A stretch of 64,000 nt of DNA from Autumnicola patrickiae (GTDB lineage: Bacteria > Bacteroidota > Bacteroidia > Flavobacteriales > Flavobacteriaceae), in contig NZ_JAVRHM010000015.1 of NCBI RefSeq assembly GCF_031846525.1, positions 53,648 to 117,647 of the forward strand, given 5' to 3'. Both the position numbers and the translations under genes were made by a program. Shown piece by piece: positions 1 through 9,569 of the stretch (positions within the stretch are counted from its first letter, which is position 1; each line of letters begins with the position of its first letter). Below the pieces are notes generated by a model. That model made no database searches and was not told the origin of the DNA. It saw only the letters and a list, made by a program, of their open reading frames with translations.

Positions 1-10
1 ATTTTAAGGT

Positions 11-2320
11 TTATTTTACGCGATCTGAACTTTTTAATCGCAACTTCAACAGACCAAAAACTCCAATTGCAGCAATAGCAAGCACAGAAATTTCTACAAA
101 AGTATCAGACCCCCTAAAATCTACCAGAATTACATTTACCACGTTCTTTCCATGAGCAAGAACATAAGCATTTTTCGCGTAAAAATCTCCAACTTCAGTA
201 TGTACCGGCTCAGATAAAACTTCCAATGCTAAAATTGCCACTACAGTGCCAAAAGCAATAGAAAGTATCCCATCTTTAATCCTCACCTTATAATCTGCCA
301 ACTCCAGATATCTCGGTAATTTATATAGTACCAATACAAACAGAATAACCGTTAAAGTATCAATAGAAAATTGCGTCATCGCAAGATCTGGTGCGCTGTA
401 AAAAACAAACAAAAGACAAATTGCCAATCCTACCACTCCCATCGCGGCTACAGCTGCAAGCCTGGATTTCGTGAAAACGGTATAAAAAACTCCGAATATA
501 AGAATCAGCGTTACCGCGGCTTCATAGAAAGTGACTTTTGAAAGGGACGCGTAGTCAATATTAAGTTTGGTATTTCCTATCATAGTGTATCCTACCAGTA
601 CCACAAGAAAGAAAACAATGGTAGAGACATAATTACGGAGGTAACCATTCTGAAAAGTGTTGGTCCAGAATCTGGAAAAAATGACAAAAACTCCGTTGAT
701 CCTTTCCAAGATACTTTTTGGTGAAACAGATTCAAATTTACCAATAAAAGATTCCAGTTTAGCTGAAGGTTTTAAAACAAAATATAGAATAGCCCCAACA
801 ACAATGGTAACCAAACTTAGAATAAAGGCTGTATTAAAGCCATGCCACAGTGCCAGATGGACATCCTGTGCATTGGCCCCCAAAGCAGTCACTGCCGGTT
901 TTATGATCGAATCCTGAATAAGCGCGGGGAAAATCCCAAAAGTCATCCCCAATAGGGCTAAAAATACCGGAGGCACCCACATTAAGGGCCCTGGCATATG
1001 CAGGTTGGAAAACTTTTCCGGTAATTTCCCGGTAAAGGGTTTGAGTCCGGCAACAAAACCAGCATAGAATAGTAGAATCTTAGTTAATACAATAGAACCG
1101 ATTAAGATATAGTTAAAAGTCTCAGAATGAAGAGTACCTTCATACGTAAGTTCTTTTCCTAAAAAACCGATACTCGGAGGAATCCCGGCACTGGATACAG
1201 CTGCTAGAAATCCGGCGATAGCTACCGGCATTAGCACCTTTCGAAGTCCAGACAAGGCAGTTATGTCCCTTGTGCCTGTTTCATGATCAATAATACCCGT
1301 GATAAGGAATAACGTCGCTTTGTATAATGCGTGTACGATGATAAAAACGGCCGCAGCCAAAAGTGTGTCACGGGTACCCATCCCGACCAGAAAGACAAGG
1401 ATTCCTAACGCCGAAATTGTGGAGTAGGCAAGTATTCCCTTCAAATCCGTTCTGAAAAGTGTATGTATTGCTGAATAAACCATAGTTACCGCACCAACAA
1501 TTATAAGGGTGGTGTTCCAGATATCCTGATCCCCCAAAACCGGTGTAAATCTCATTAAAAGATAAATTCCAGCTTTCACCATAGTTGCCGAGTGGAGATA
1601 CGTAGAAACCGGTGTAGGGGCCTTCATCGCTCCCGGAAGCCAAAAATGAAAAGGAAATTGCGCAGACTTTGTAAAAGCGGCAACAAAAATAAAAACAACT
1701 GCAAGAACATAATATTCATGTCCCGCAATAGCCTCCTTCATGGAAAGCATTTCGGAAATTGAATAAGTACCGGAAATATTTCCCAGTACTAAACCTGCAA
1801 GCAGCAGGAACAAACCACCAATTCCGGTAATTCCCAATGCTGTTAAAGCCGATTTTCTAGATGCGGGATTGGTATTATTAAAACCGATCAGGAAAAAGGA
1901 ACTTATACTCGTGAGTTCCCAGAAAGTAAATAAAGAAATAACATTATCTGAAAGTACCAGCCCGAGCATCGCTCCCATAAAAGCACTCAGATAGCCGTAA
2001 AATCTATCCAGGTATTCATGATTCTTGAGATAAGCTGAAGTATAGGCGAATACAAGGAAGCCAATACCTGTAATCATTAATGAGAATAGCAATGAAAGAC
2101 CGTCCAGGGTAAAACTTAGGTTTACACCAAACGACGGCACCCACTCATAGGATCTTCTGATAACTTCTCCGTTGGAAATGGCTGGAATAAATCTGCAGAA
2201 ATAGATAAATAATCCTAGCGGAACCAGGGAAGCAAGTACAGAAAATTTTCCCTTGAATAATTTTCCTGCAAAAATTAGAAAAAAAGCAAATATAAACCCT
2301 AAGAGTATTGCTGCTAGCAT
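11..2320 (-). CDS. mrpA: Na+/H+ antiporter subunit A (MrpA/MnhA)
   Basis: Large subunit of the multi-subunit Mrp cation/proton antiporter in the inner membrane, which exports Na+ in exchange for H+. The 769 residues are almost wholly hydrophobic. The N-terminal two thirds is the NuoL/MrpA proton-channel module (for example WELTSISSFFLIGF near residue 135, and long TM helices). After about residue 600 come the DUF4040/MbhD-like segment (SAPDLAMTQFSIDTLTV) and the MbhE-like end (FRGSDTFVEISVLAIAA), the fused C-terminal parts typical of MrpA. It is transcribed leftwards, so the remaining mrp subunits would lie outside the window beyond its stop. The start is the ATG at 2320; a -7 promoter element sits just upstream. 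Family assignment is secure; the ion specificity is inferred from the family. Confidence 0.93.
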   Translation of the reverse strand: MLAAILLGFIFAFFLIFAGKLFKGKFSVLASLVPLGLFIYFCRFIPAISNGEVIRRSYEWVPSFGVNLSFTLDGLSLLFSLMITGIGFLVFAYTSAYLKNHEYLDRFYGYLSAFMGAMLGLVLSDNVISLFTFWELTSISSFFLIGFNNTNPASRKSALTALGITGIGGLFLLLAGLVLGNISGTYSISEMLSMKEAIAGHEYYVLAVVFIFVAAFTKSAQFPFHFWLPGAMKAPTPVSTYLHSATMVKAGIYLLMRFTPVLGDQDIWNTTLIIVGAVTMVYSAIHTLFRTDLKGILAYSTISALGILVFLVGMGTRDTLLAAAVFIIVHALYKATLFLITGIIDHETGTRDITALSGLRKVLMPVAIAGFLAAVSSAGIPPSIGFLGKELTYEGTLHSETFNYILIGSIVLTKILLFYAGFVAGLKPFTGKLPEKFSNLHMPGPLMWVPPVFLALLGMTFGIFPALIQDSIIKPAVTALGANAQDVHLALWHGFNTAFILSLVTIVVGAILYFVLKPSAKLESFIGKFESVSPKSILERINGVFVIFSRFWTNTFQNGYLRNYVSTIVFFLVVLVGYTMIGNTKLNIDYASLSKVTFYEAAVTLILIFGVFYTVFTKSRLAAVAAMGVVGLAICLLFVFYSAPDLAMTQFSIDTLTVILFVLVLYKLPRYLELADYKVRIKDGILSIAFGTVVAILALEVLSEPVHTEVGDFYAKNAYVLAHGKNVVNVILVDFRGSDTFVEISVLAIAAIGVFGLLKLRLKSSDRVK

Positions 2321-2347
2321 ATTTTCAAAAAAAGTTCAGTGTTCAGA

Positions 2348-2355
2348 CAAATATA
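2348..2355 (-). promoter_or_regulatory. -7 promoter element (TAnnTTTG) of mrpA
   Basis: On the minus strand this reads TATATTTG, matching the Bacteroidota sigma-A -7 consensus TAnnTTTG. It would start transcription about 20 bases before the mrpA ATG. No convincing -33 TTTG is seen at the expected 19-20 base spacing, so only the -7 part is supported. Confidence 0.45.
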
Positions 2356-2957
2356 GTAGTATTATTTAAGTTTTTCGATTTTATGGAAATACTTAAACCT
2401 GTAAAAAATCGGATTAGATGGATAGGAAAATTCTTCTTTTATTTTGTATAATTATCATCAGGTTCCTTAAAATTCATCAAATTATGTAAGATAGTAGACG
2501 CTTTTTAAGATCATCAAGCTAAATAAAGAACAAAACAATATTTTCTACGTCGAATTCACCATGAAAAATACTTAGTTTTAACATTCGATAATGCAGATTT
2601 CTGAAAGGTGCAGGAGCAGTGAACCCTGAGGAATAGAATGCATGATTATTTAATTGAACACAAGTAATTGGCATTTTGAAGGTATAACTATAACTAACTA
2701 AAAATCGGAAGCCTATTTCTGCTACTGAAGTATTCTGAATAATAGAGAACCTTCAAAATGGCAATTATCGGTATAAAATAATATTTCGGAGCCGAAAACT
2801 GAGCACAACGGCTACAATCACAGTGAAAATGATTAAAAAAATATTCAGAAGTAGATGAATAACAACAAAATGAGAGATTTTGAGCCCGACTTTTAAAGTG
2901 GATGGCGAAATTTGGCATTTTCAGCACCAGGTTCTCACATACGTTTAAAAAATAAAA
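2356..2957. other. Non-coding spacer with three copies of a dispersed motif
   Basis: About 600 bases without a credible gene. It holds three copies of the TGGCAATTATCGG-type motif, at about 2665-2684 (minus), 2749-2772 (plus) and 2907-2926 (minus). The first two form a near-perfect 19-base inverted repeat (18/19 identical) separated by about 65 bases, so this stretch could fold as a long-armed structure or be a small mobile repeat. The only longer reading frame here runs into the atpC terminator and is not believable. Confidence 0.6.
2665..2772. repeat. Inverted repeat built from two dispersed-motif copies
   Basis: The left arm (2665-2683) and right arm (2749-2768) are reverse complements apart from one base in 19, both ending in the ACCTTCAAAATG core seen elsewhere in the window. 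The 65-base interior is AT-rich and has no reading frame. It may be a MITE-like element or a pair of protein binding sites. Confidence 0.55.
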
Positions 2958-2983
2958 AGCCTGTTGTGGATTCACAACAGGCT
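2958..2983 (-). terminator. Rho-independent terminator of atpDC
   Basis: A perfect 11-base stem (2958-2968 with 2973-2983, loop GATT) is followed on the minus strand by a T-rich run, 27 bases after the atpC stop. The other side is also T-rich, so it may work in both directions. Confidence 0.85.
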
Positions 2984-3010
2984 TCTTTTATTCTAATGAT
3001 TTTTTAAAAC

Positions 3011-3295
3011 TTAATCAGCTAAAATAATCACCTTATTATCTTTTGACTCTAAAACCCCTCCATCAATATCATAAAATAGCTCTTTAGAGTCTGATGATGA
3101 TTTTCTGACACTCTTGTGAAGCTTTTCCGTTGAAGAACCAGTGAGATTTATTTTCACTTCTCCTTTAGTAAGGGTTGAGACGATAGGTGCGTGATTGTTA
3201 AGCATCTGAAATTCGCCATCGTGCCCGGGTACTTTTACCGCATCCACTTCAGCACTAAAAACCACTGCCTCAGGAGTAACTATTTCTAAATACAT
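3011..3295 (-). CDS. atpC: F1F0 ATP synthase epsilon subunit
   Basis: Small stalk subunit of the F1 sector, coupling rotation to catalysis. The 94 residues cover the N-terminal beta-sandwich (LEIVTPEAVVFSAEVDAVKV, then GHDGEFQMLNNHAPIVSTL). The C-terminal helical hairpin of the longer 130-140 residue forms is missing, as is usual in Bacteroidota. It is the second gene after atpD; the 73-base spacer contains a strong hairpin. The detached atpD-atpC pair, away from the other atp genes, is the normal arrangement in flavobacteria. Confidence 0.95.
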   Translation of the reverse strand: MYLEIVTPEAVVFSAEVDAVKVPGHDGEFQMLNNHAPIVSTLTKGEVKINLTGSSTEKLHKSVRKSSSDSKELFYDIDGGVLESKDNKVIILAD

Positions 3296-3319
3296 ATTTT
3301 TTTTTTAGTAGTAAGAATT

Positions 3320-3360
3320 GAGTATAGAGTAGTTAGATTCACACTAACTACTCTATACTC
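3320..3360 (-). promoter_or_regulatory. 17-bp perfect hairpin between atpD and atpC
   Basis: The arms 3320-3336 and 3344-3360 are perfect reverse complements with a 7-base loop. The hairpin lies wholly in the atpD-atpC spacer, ending 8 bases from the atpD stop. On the minus strand it is followed by a few bases and then A-rich sequence rather than a T-run, so it does not look like a terminator. It could be an mRNA-stabilising or processing hairpin that tunes the beta:epsilon ratio (inference). Confidence 0.6.
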
Positions 3361-3368
3361 ATTACTAT

Positions 3369-4880
3369 TTATGCTTCAGCAAGCATTTTTTCTCCTGCTT
3401 CAATAGCTTCTTCAATAGTACCTTTAAGGTTAAAAGCGGCTTCCGGAAGGTGATCTAACTCGCCATCCATGATCATATTAAAACCTTTAATAGTTTCTTT
3501 AATATCAACCAACACACCTTTTAAACCAGTAAACTGTTCGGCTACATGAAAAGGCTGTGAAAGGAAACGCTGTACTCGTCTTGCACGGGATACTGCCTGC
3601 TTATCTTCTTCAGAAAGTTCTTCCATCCCAAGAATAGCAATAATATCCTGTAATTCTTTGTATCGCTGTAATAGCTCTTTTACCCGTTGCGCACAGTTAT
3701 AATGATCGTCACCAAGAATATCTGGTGTAAGAATCCTCGAAGTAGAATCCAATGGATCTACAGCAGGATAGATACCCAGCTCGGCAATTTTACGGGAAAG
3801 TACCGTTGTTGCATCCAGGTGGGCAAACGTTGTTGCCGGCGCCGGATCTGTCAAGTCATCTGCAGGTACGTAAACCGCCTGTACAGATGTAATGGATCCA
3901 TTTTTAGTTGAAGTAATACGCTCCTGCATCGCACCCATCTCTGTTGCCAGAGTTGGCTGATAACCTACCGCAGAAGGCATACGTCCAAGAAGTGCTGACA
4001 CCTCTGATCCTGCCTGTGTAAAACGGAAAATGTTATCTACGAAGAAAAGAACGTCTTTCCCCTGCCCTTCCCCGGCTCCATCACGGAAATATTCTGCAAT
4101 GGTAAGTCCAGATAAAGCAACACGCGCACGTGCTCCAGGTGGCTCGTTCATTTGTCCAAAAACGAAAGTTGCTTTAGAATCCTTCATCGCGGTTTTATCA
4201 ACCTTTTGTAGGTCCCATCCACCTTCTTCCATAGATTGCATAAAATCTTCTCCGTATTTAATAATACCAGATTCAAGCATTTCTCTCAAAAGGTCGTTTC
4301 CTTCTCTCGTTCTCTCACCAACTCCCGCAAATACAGAAAGTCCACCATGACCCTTCGCTATGTTATTAATAAGTTCCTGAATAAGTACGGTTTTACCTAC
4401 CCCGGCACCTCCAAAAAGACCAATTTTACCCCCTTTTGAATAAGGCTCAATCAGATCGATCACTTTTATACCTGTAAATAGAACTTCTGTAGAAACAGAT
4501 AAATCTTCAAATTTTGGTGCTTCACGGTGAATTGGCAGTCCGTCTTTTCCTGCTTTTGGCAGATTCCCCAGACCATCTATGGCGTCACCAATAACGTTGA
4601 ACAAACGGCCGTACACATCTGTACCAACCGGCATTTGAATTGCTGATCCTGTGGCAACTACTTCCACACCTCTACTCAATCCATCTGTAGAATCCATGGA
4701 AACAGTTCTTACAGTATCTTCACCAATGTGAGATTGAACTTCCAGTACCAGAATGGAACCGTCTTTTCTTGTAATTTCCAAAGAGTCGTAAATCCTTGGC
4801 AGTTCAGCATTTTCTGAGTCGAAAGAAACATCAACTACAGGACCAATAATTTGAGCAACTTTACCTGTGACTTTAGACAT
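3369..4880 (-). CDS. atpD: F1F0 ATP synthase beta subunit
   Basis: Catalytic subunit of F1 ATP synthase, which makes ATP from ADP and phosphate using the proton or sodium gradient. It has 503 residues, the full family length. The Walker A loop GGAGVGKT is at about 157-164, GERTREGNDL follows, and the catalytic region FVDNIFRFTQAGSEVSALLG is intact. First gene of the atpDC pair, starting at the ATG at 4880; a -7 element lies about 100 bases upstream, so a leader of about 90 bases is likely. Nothing is unusual in the protein. Confidence 0.98.
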   Translation of the reverse strand: MSKVTGKVAQIIGPVVDVSFDSENAELPRIYDSLEITRKDGSILVLEVQSHIGEDTVRTVSMDSTDGLSRGVEVVATGSAIQMPVGTDVYGRLFNVIGDAIDGLGNLPKAGKDGLPIHREAPKFEDLSVSTEVLFTGIKVIDLIEPYSKGGKIGLFGGAGVGKTVLIQELINNIAKGHGGLSVFAGVGERTREGNDLLREMLESGIIKYGEDFMQSMEEGGWDLQKVDKTAMKDSKATFVFGQMNEPPGARARVALSGLTIAEYFRDGAGEGQGKDVLFFVDNIFRFTQAGSEVSALLGRMPSAVGYQPTLATEMGAMQERITSTKNGSITSVQAVYVPADDLTDPAPATTFAHLDATTVLSRKIAELGIYPAVDPLDSTSRILTPDILGDDHYNCAQRVKELLQRYKELQDIIAILGMEELSEEDKQAVSRARRVQRFLSQPFHVAEQFTGLKGVLVDIKETIKGFNMIMDGELDHLPEAAFNLKGTIEEAIEAGEKMLAEA

Positions 4881-5230
4881 TATCTAATTCTTTATTGTTT
4901 TAATATTTAAATATGAAAAAACCTACAGGCCTGATTAATAATTCCCTAAACCTGAAAGAGGTAAATTTCAGGGTGCAAAGATAGTTTTTTCTTTATAAAT
5001 TCATATACCGCAATAAAGAAGTTTTTTTATAATATATGACGTGATAAAGCGTAGAAATGCAAAAAGACTTTTTATTCTAAGAATCATCTTCTGTACCTTT
5101 TTCCAGAAGCAATAATATTTTGAGAATAGTTGTAAAAGCTCATACCAGAAAATTACATAAAACATTTCTCTATACTATATTGCACAAGGAGAAGTTATAT
5201 TTTTAATAAAGAATTACTCTATAAGCGAAC
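4881..5230. other. Spacer holding the atpD leader and promoter
   Basis: 350 bases without a gene. CAAAGATA at 4976-4983 (TATCTTTG on the minus strand) fits the Bacteroidota -7 element for atpD; no -33 TTTG is seen at the right spacing. The remainder towards the acetyltransferase-associated gene is AT-rich, and I see no terminator or motif in it. Confidence 0.5.
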
Positions 5231-6244
5231 TTAAAGCTCGGAGTAAAACCGTATAATACCCTCTGAGATCAAAGAACTACCGAGATTACTAAGATGAGTG
5301 TCTCCTTTAAGGTATGTGTTATATTTAGAGGAGGTTAATATCTCTTCGGCATTTAAATAGTTCACTTCTTTATGGCTTAATATAGAGAATAGCCTTGACA
5401 AATTATCTGGCTTCTTTTCCATTGACAGCAAATCATGGAAAACAGTTTCTTTATTCGGAATAGCTAAAAACAGAAATTCCATGTCCATTTTCCTGCAAAT
5501 CATTTGCATTCTTTCAATATCTTCTGCCAGTTTAGCTAATTCTTTATCTGAATATCTTTTAGCAGCCTTACCCTCAAAAAAAGAAATCCCCTCCCCACCA
5601 TTGGATTTCGGGTATTGTTTATCTATACGCTGTAGCTGGTACTTCAAATTAGCAACTGATGGAAGATCTAACCCTTCATTTAGAAATTTTTGGACAGAAT
5701 GCAAAACTATATTTTTTCTAATCTCCCTTTCGTTTTCAAATTGAATATAAAAGTCTACATCAGGTACAGAAATAGCGTGCATATTTCTTTCTATAATTTC
5801 ATACACTAATAGTTTTGGCTTAGGGTATCTATCGGATACATATTTGAGGTTATTTGCAAAACTCAAACTACCTTTTATCCTAATAGCATTAGCTTTATAA
5901 TCTGATTTGGAATTTATATGAGCCTGAATTGTCTCGTCTTGCTTAAGCATAACCAAACTGGAAAAAGAGTCCCCACAGATTAATATGTCGAGGTTATTAA
6001 AATTACTGCTATTCCTATTACCAAAAGGATCTGTAATAAGATTGGTTTTACGCTCTTTCTTCGATAAATCTTCCTGTAATACATATGAAGACACATTTTC
6101 ATTAGGATAGAAAAAAGTATCATAGAACAAGTTTGTACCTGGTCTTCTGAAATCCCTATAAACACCCGACATAAAATATTCGAACGATAGAACTAAAAAA
6201 ACAAAACCTAAAAAAATAAAAATATGTTTTATAAATTGTTTCAT
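5231..6244 (-). CDS. SGNH/AlgJ-AlgX-like protein partnered with an MBOAT acyltransferase
   Basis: A probable exported or membrane-anchored member of the SGNH-type AlgJ/AlgX family, which completes O-acetylation of an exopolysaccharide. The 337 residues start with one membrane segment (about 5-24). The nucleophile block GDSFSS is at 91-96 and the Asp-His block GDTHLSNLG is at 314-322 (D315, H317), giving a Ser-Asp-His set. Its start codon follows the stop of the MBOAT gene with no gap, so the two are translationally linked. The pair resembles alginate-type AlgI-AlgJ, but the polysaccharide substrate is unknown. Both genes look more AT-rich than the glmS side, consistent with an accessory origin. 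Confidence 0.75.
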   Translation of the reverse strand: MKQFIKHIFIFLGFVFLVLSFEYFMSGVYRDFRRPGTNLFYDTFFYPNENVSSYVLQEDLSKKERKTNLITDPFGNRNSSNFNNLDILICGDSFSSLVMLKQDETIQAHINSKSDYKANAIRIKGSLSFANNLKYVSDRYPKPKLLVYEIIERNMHAISVPDVDFYIQFENEREIRKNIVLHSVQKFLNEGLDLPSVANLKYQLQRIDKQYPKSNGGEGISFFEGKAAKRYSDKELAKLAEDIERMQMICRKMDMEFLFLAIPNKETVFHDLLSMEKKPDNLSRLFSILSHKEVNYLNAEEILTSSKYNTYLKGDTHLSNLGSSLISEGIIRFYSEL

Positions 6245-7678
6245 CTAGAACTGAAAGTAAATGAAAGGGGCTTCGTAAGTGTTAAAAGAGCTCATTACCC
6301 AAAAACCGAAAAACAGGTATATAACCCATCTAAAAATACGGTTTATCTCATCCAATACAGACAAATCGCCATTTTCATCCTTTCTCAGCAGCCAATCTAA
6401 AATTACTATTATTACCACATATTCGATTCCTGAACGATAACTATATGGGATATGAAAATCAAAAACCATTCTTTCAATATAACGGAAAGCATCAGAAATA
6501 GTTTCACTTCTAAAGAAAATCCAACCAAGACAAATTATAAAAAATGTTGTTATTATTTGAAGTACTTCCTTTATAGTAGGTAGATATCTTTCCCAGGCTA
6601 CTATTTTGGAAAATCTGGAATTTTTCTTTGTTAAAAAAAAAGGCAGATAAAATACAGCATGTGTTACCCCCCACATCAAAAAAGTCCAATTTGCACCATG
6701 CCACAGTCCACTTACTGCAAAAACAATAAAAACATTCCTTACACTATTTATTTTTGAGATTTTGGATCCACCGAGAGGAATATAAAGATAATCCCTGAAC
6801 CAAGTTGTAAGAGATATATGCCAACGTCTCCAGAACTCACTGATATTCCTTGAAAAGTATGGAAATCTAAAATTCACCATAAGATTGATCCCGAATAATT
6901 TCGCAGTACCTATTGCGATATCTGAATATCCGCTAAAATCGCAATAGATTTGAAAAGCAAAATAAATTACGCCCAGGAAAAGGATACCCCCGTGTAGATT
7001 GGAATAATTTGAGAATATTCTATCCACATGAGGAGCTAAAGAATCAGCGATGACGATCTTTTTAAAAAACCCCCACAAAATTAATCGCAGACCAGATACT
7101 CCCTGGGAATATTTAAAATTTTTCCTTTTTTTAATTTGAGAAAGAAGACTTTTTGCTCTTTCTATTGGACCTGCAACTAATTGAGGAAAGAAAGAAACAA
7201 AGACACTAAAAGCTATAAAATCTTTTTCTGCAGGAATTTTCCTTTTATATACATCTATAGTATAAGATAAAGTTTGGAAGGTATAAAAAGAAATACCTAC
7301 TGGAAGAACAATATTCATAGTCCAGTAAGAAACAGCCTGATATCCTAAAGAATTGAGTAAACTGATCCAGGATTCAATAAAAAACCCAAAATATTTAAAA
7401 AAAATTAAGATTCCTAGATTGGTAGAGATACTTAACCACAGAAATATTAATTTAAGTTTCTTTGTATTTCCTTTCTCAATGTAGATGCCGCAAAAATAGT
7501 CCACAACCGTAGAAAGAAGAATCAAAAGTAAAAATCTCCAGTCCCACCAACCATAAAAGAAGTAGGAGCTAAGAAGTAATAGAACATTTCGAGCTACAAG
7601 AGCTTTGCTATTTAAATACCAGTATAATATAAAAACTACAGGAAGAAAAACTAAATATTCGACAGAATTAAACAGCAT
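6245..7678 (-). CDS. MBOAT family O-acyltransferase (AlgI-like)
   Basis: A polytopic inner-membrane protein that moves acyl (probably acetyl) groups across the membrane for polysaccharide O-acylation. The 477 residues show the family hallmarks: CDFSGYSDIAIG (about 246-257), FWRRWHISLTTWFRDYLYIP (282-301), and the catalytic histidine in SGLWHGANW (H327). It lies 38 bases after glmS on the same strand and abuts the SGNH partner gene, so it may be read through from glmS or have its own promoter. Alternative roles in the family include D-alanylation (DltB) and teichoic-acid or peptidoglycan O-acetylation; the SGNH partner favours O-acetylation of a glycan. Confidence 0.9.
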   Translation of the reverse strand: MLFNSVEYLVFLPVVFILYWYLNSKALVARNVLLLLSSYFFYGWWDWRFLLLILLSTVVDYFCGIYIEKGNTKKLKLIFLWLSISTNLGILIFFKYFGFFIESWISLLNSLGYQAVSYWTMNIVLPVGISFYTFQTLSYTIDVYKRKIPAEKDFIAFSVFVSFFPQLVAGPIERAKSLLSQIKKRKNFKYSQGVSGLRLILWGFFKKIVIADSLAPHVDRIFSNYSNLHGGILFLGVIYFAFQIYCDFSGYSDIAIGTAKLFGINLMVNFRFPYFSRNISEFWRRWHISLTTWFRDYLYIPLGGSKISKINSVRNVFIVFAVSGLWHGANWTFLMWGVTHAVFYLPFFLTKKNSRFSKIVAWERYLPTIKEVLQIITTFFIICLGWIFFRSETISDAFRYIERMVFDFHIPYSYRSGIEYVVIIVILDWLLRKDENGDLSVLDEINRIFRWVIYLFFGFWVMSSFNTYEAPFIYFQF

Positions 7679-7716
7679 TTACTTCCTATAATTTCTCTAG
7701 CTTTTACAGCCAATTT

Positions 7717-9564
7717 TCACTCTACAGTAACAGATTTAGCCAGATTCCTTGGTTGATCTACATTTTTTCCAAGCATTACTGCTATGTGGTAAGAAAGTAA
7801 CTGCAACGGAATTGTAGTAAGAAGCGGCGTAAGAGATTCCATGGTCTCCGGTACTTCAATAACATGATCTGCAAGTTCACGAACTTCGGTATCGCCATGA
7901 GTCACCACAGCAATTATTTTTCCTTTTCTGGATTTAATCTCCTGGATATTACTTACAACTTTTTCGTAATGTCCTTTCTTGGTAGCAATTACCACCACTG
8001 GCATTTGCTCATCGATAAGGGCAATAGGTCCGTGCTTCATTTCTGCTGCGGGATATCCTTCAGCATGTATATAGGAAATCTCTTTTAGTTTTAAAGCTCC
8101 TTCCAACGCAACCGGGAAATTAAAACCTCTTCCCAGATAAAGACAATTAGTTGCATTTTTATAAATATCTGCAATTCCACGAATATGCTCGTCAGAATTA
8201 AGCGCTTCTTTCACTTTCTCCGGAATTCTTTCCAGCTCCTGCAGATGGAAACGGAAATCTGAATTAGAAATTGTTCCTTTATGCTTCGCAAGCTTTAAAG
8301 CCATTAGAGTTAAAACTGTAATTTGTGTGGTAAAAGCTTTAGTTGAAGCCACTCCTATTTCCGGACCGGCATGAGTGTAAGCACCTGCATGCGTTTCCCT
8401 TGAAATTGAAGAGCCAACGACATTACACACCCCAAACACAAAAGCACCTTTTTCTTTAGCCAGTTTTATAGCAGCCATAGTATCTGCCGTTTCCCCACTC
8501 TGGGAAATAGCAATTACCACATCATTTTCTGAAATTATTGGATTCCTGTACCTAAATTCTGAAGCATATTCTACCTCTACAGGTATCCTTGCAAGGTCTT
8601 CGAAAATATATTCTGCAACAAGCCCTGCATGCCATGAGGTTCCGCAGGCAACAATAAGGATTCTTCGGGCATTGGAAATTCGTTCAATATTATCATCTAC
8701 ACCCGCCATTCTAATTATACCCTGGTCTGGTAACATCCTACCCCTATAAGTATCACTTATAGCACTTGGCTGCTCGTAGATCTCTTTAAGCATGAAATGT
8801 TCGTAACCTCCTTTTTCTATTTGCTCCAGGTTCATCTGAAGTTCATGAACATAAGGATCCACAAGTGCGTCATCTTTAATTTTTCTAATTTTCACTCCTT
8901 TATGAAGACGAACAACTGCCATCTCACCATCTTCCAGGTAAATTGCGTTGTTTGTGAATTCAATAAAAGGAGAAGCATCTGACGCTACAAAGAATTCTTC
9001 TTCGCCAACACCTATTGCAAGAGGGCTACCCAACCTTGCGACCACTATTTCATCTGGTTTATTCTTATCAAAAACCGCAATTGCATAAGCACCAATTGTT
9101 TGGTTTAGCGCTATTTGCACTGCCTTGCCGAGTTTAACCCCTTCCTTTAGTTTTACATCTTCAATAAGGTTAACAAGAACCTCCGTATCTGTTTCACTCT
9201 TAAAGCTGTAACCTCGTTTTTTAAGTTCCTTTTTAAGAGAATCGTAATTTTCTATAATTCCGTTATGAATTATCACAAGGTCTCCGGAATTTGAATAGTG
9301 TGGATGGGAATTCACATCATTGGGCTCCCCATGAGTAGCCCAACGTGTATGACCAATTCCTACATTTCCAGATAAATCAATGGAATTTTCCATTTTCTCT
9401 TTGAGGTCTGAAACTTTTCCTTTTGTCTTACAAAGCTTAAGTTCACCCTCCTCAAATAAGGCAATTCCGGCGCTATCATACCCACGGTATTCTAATCGCT
9501 GAAGTCCTTTTAAAACTATGGGATAAGCATCCCTGTGGCCAATATAACCTACAATTCCACACAT
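7717..9564 (-). CDS. glmS: Glutamine--fructose-6-phosphate aminotransferase (isomerizing)
   Basis: Makes glucosamine-6-phosphate from fructose-6-phosphate and glutamine, the first step towards UDP-GlcNAc for cell wall and LPS. Cys2 after the initiator Met is the class II glutaminase nucleophile (MCGIVGYIG), followed by RLEYRGYDSAG. Two SIS sugar-isomerase domains follow (ISQSGETADT, then GRGFNFPVALEGALKLKE), and the conserved C-terminal NLAKSVTVE closes the active site. It has 615 residues, the usual length. It starts 5 bases after the DUF4270 stop, so it is co-transcribed with DUF4270 and the starch-synthase-like gene. No glmS ribozyme is expected or seen. Confidence 0.98.
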   Translation of the reverse strand: MCGIVGYIGHRDAYPIVLKGLQRLEYRGYDSAGIALFEEGELKLCKTKGKVSDLKEKMENSIDLSGNVGIGHTRWATHGEPNDVNSHPHYSNSGDLVIIHNGIIENYDSLKKELKKRGYSFKSETDTEVLVNLIEDVKLKEGVKLGKAVQIALNQTIGAYAIAVFDKNKPDEIVVARLGSPLAIGVGEEEFFVASDASPFIEFTNNAIYLEDGEMAVVRLHKGVKIRKIKDDALVDPYVHELQMNLEQIEKGGYEHFMLKEIYEQPSAISDTYRGRMLPDQGIIRMAGVDDNIERISNARRILIVACGTSWHAGLVAEYIFEDLARIPVEVEYASEFRYRNPIISENDVVIAISQSGETADTMAAIKLAKEKGAFVFGVCNVVGSSISRETHAGAYTHAGPEIGVASTKAFTTQITVLTLMALKLAKHKGTISNSDFRFHLQELERIPEKVKEALNSDEHIRGIADIYKNATNCLYLGRGFNFPVALEGALKLKEISYIHAEGYPAAEMKHGPIALIDEQMPVVVIATKKGHYEKVVSNIQEIKSRKGKIIAVVTHGDTEVRELADHVIEVPETMESLTPLLTTIPLQLLSYHIAVMLGKNVDQPRNLAKSVTVE

Positions 9565-9569
9565 AATTC

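Noticed and set aside
2694..2975. 93-codon minus-strand frame after atpC
   Set aside because: It begins inside the atpDC terminator, runs through three dispersed-motif copies and has no protein-like composition.
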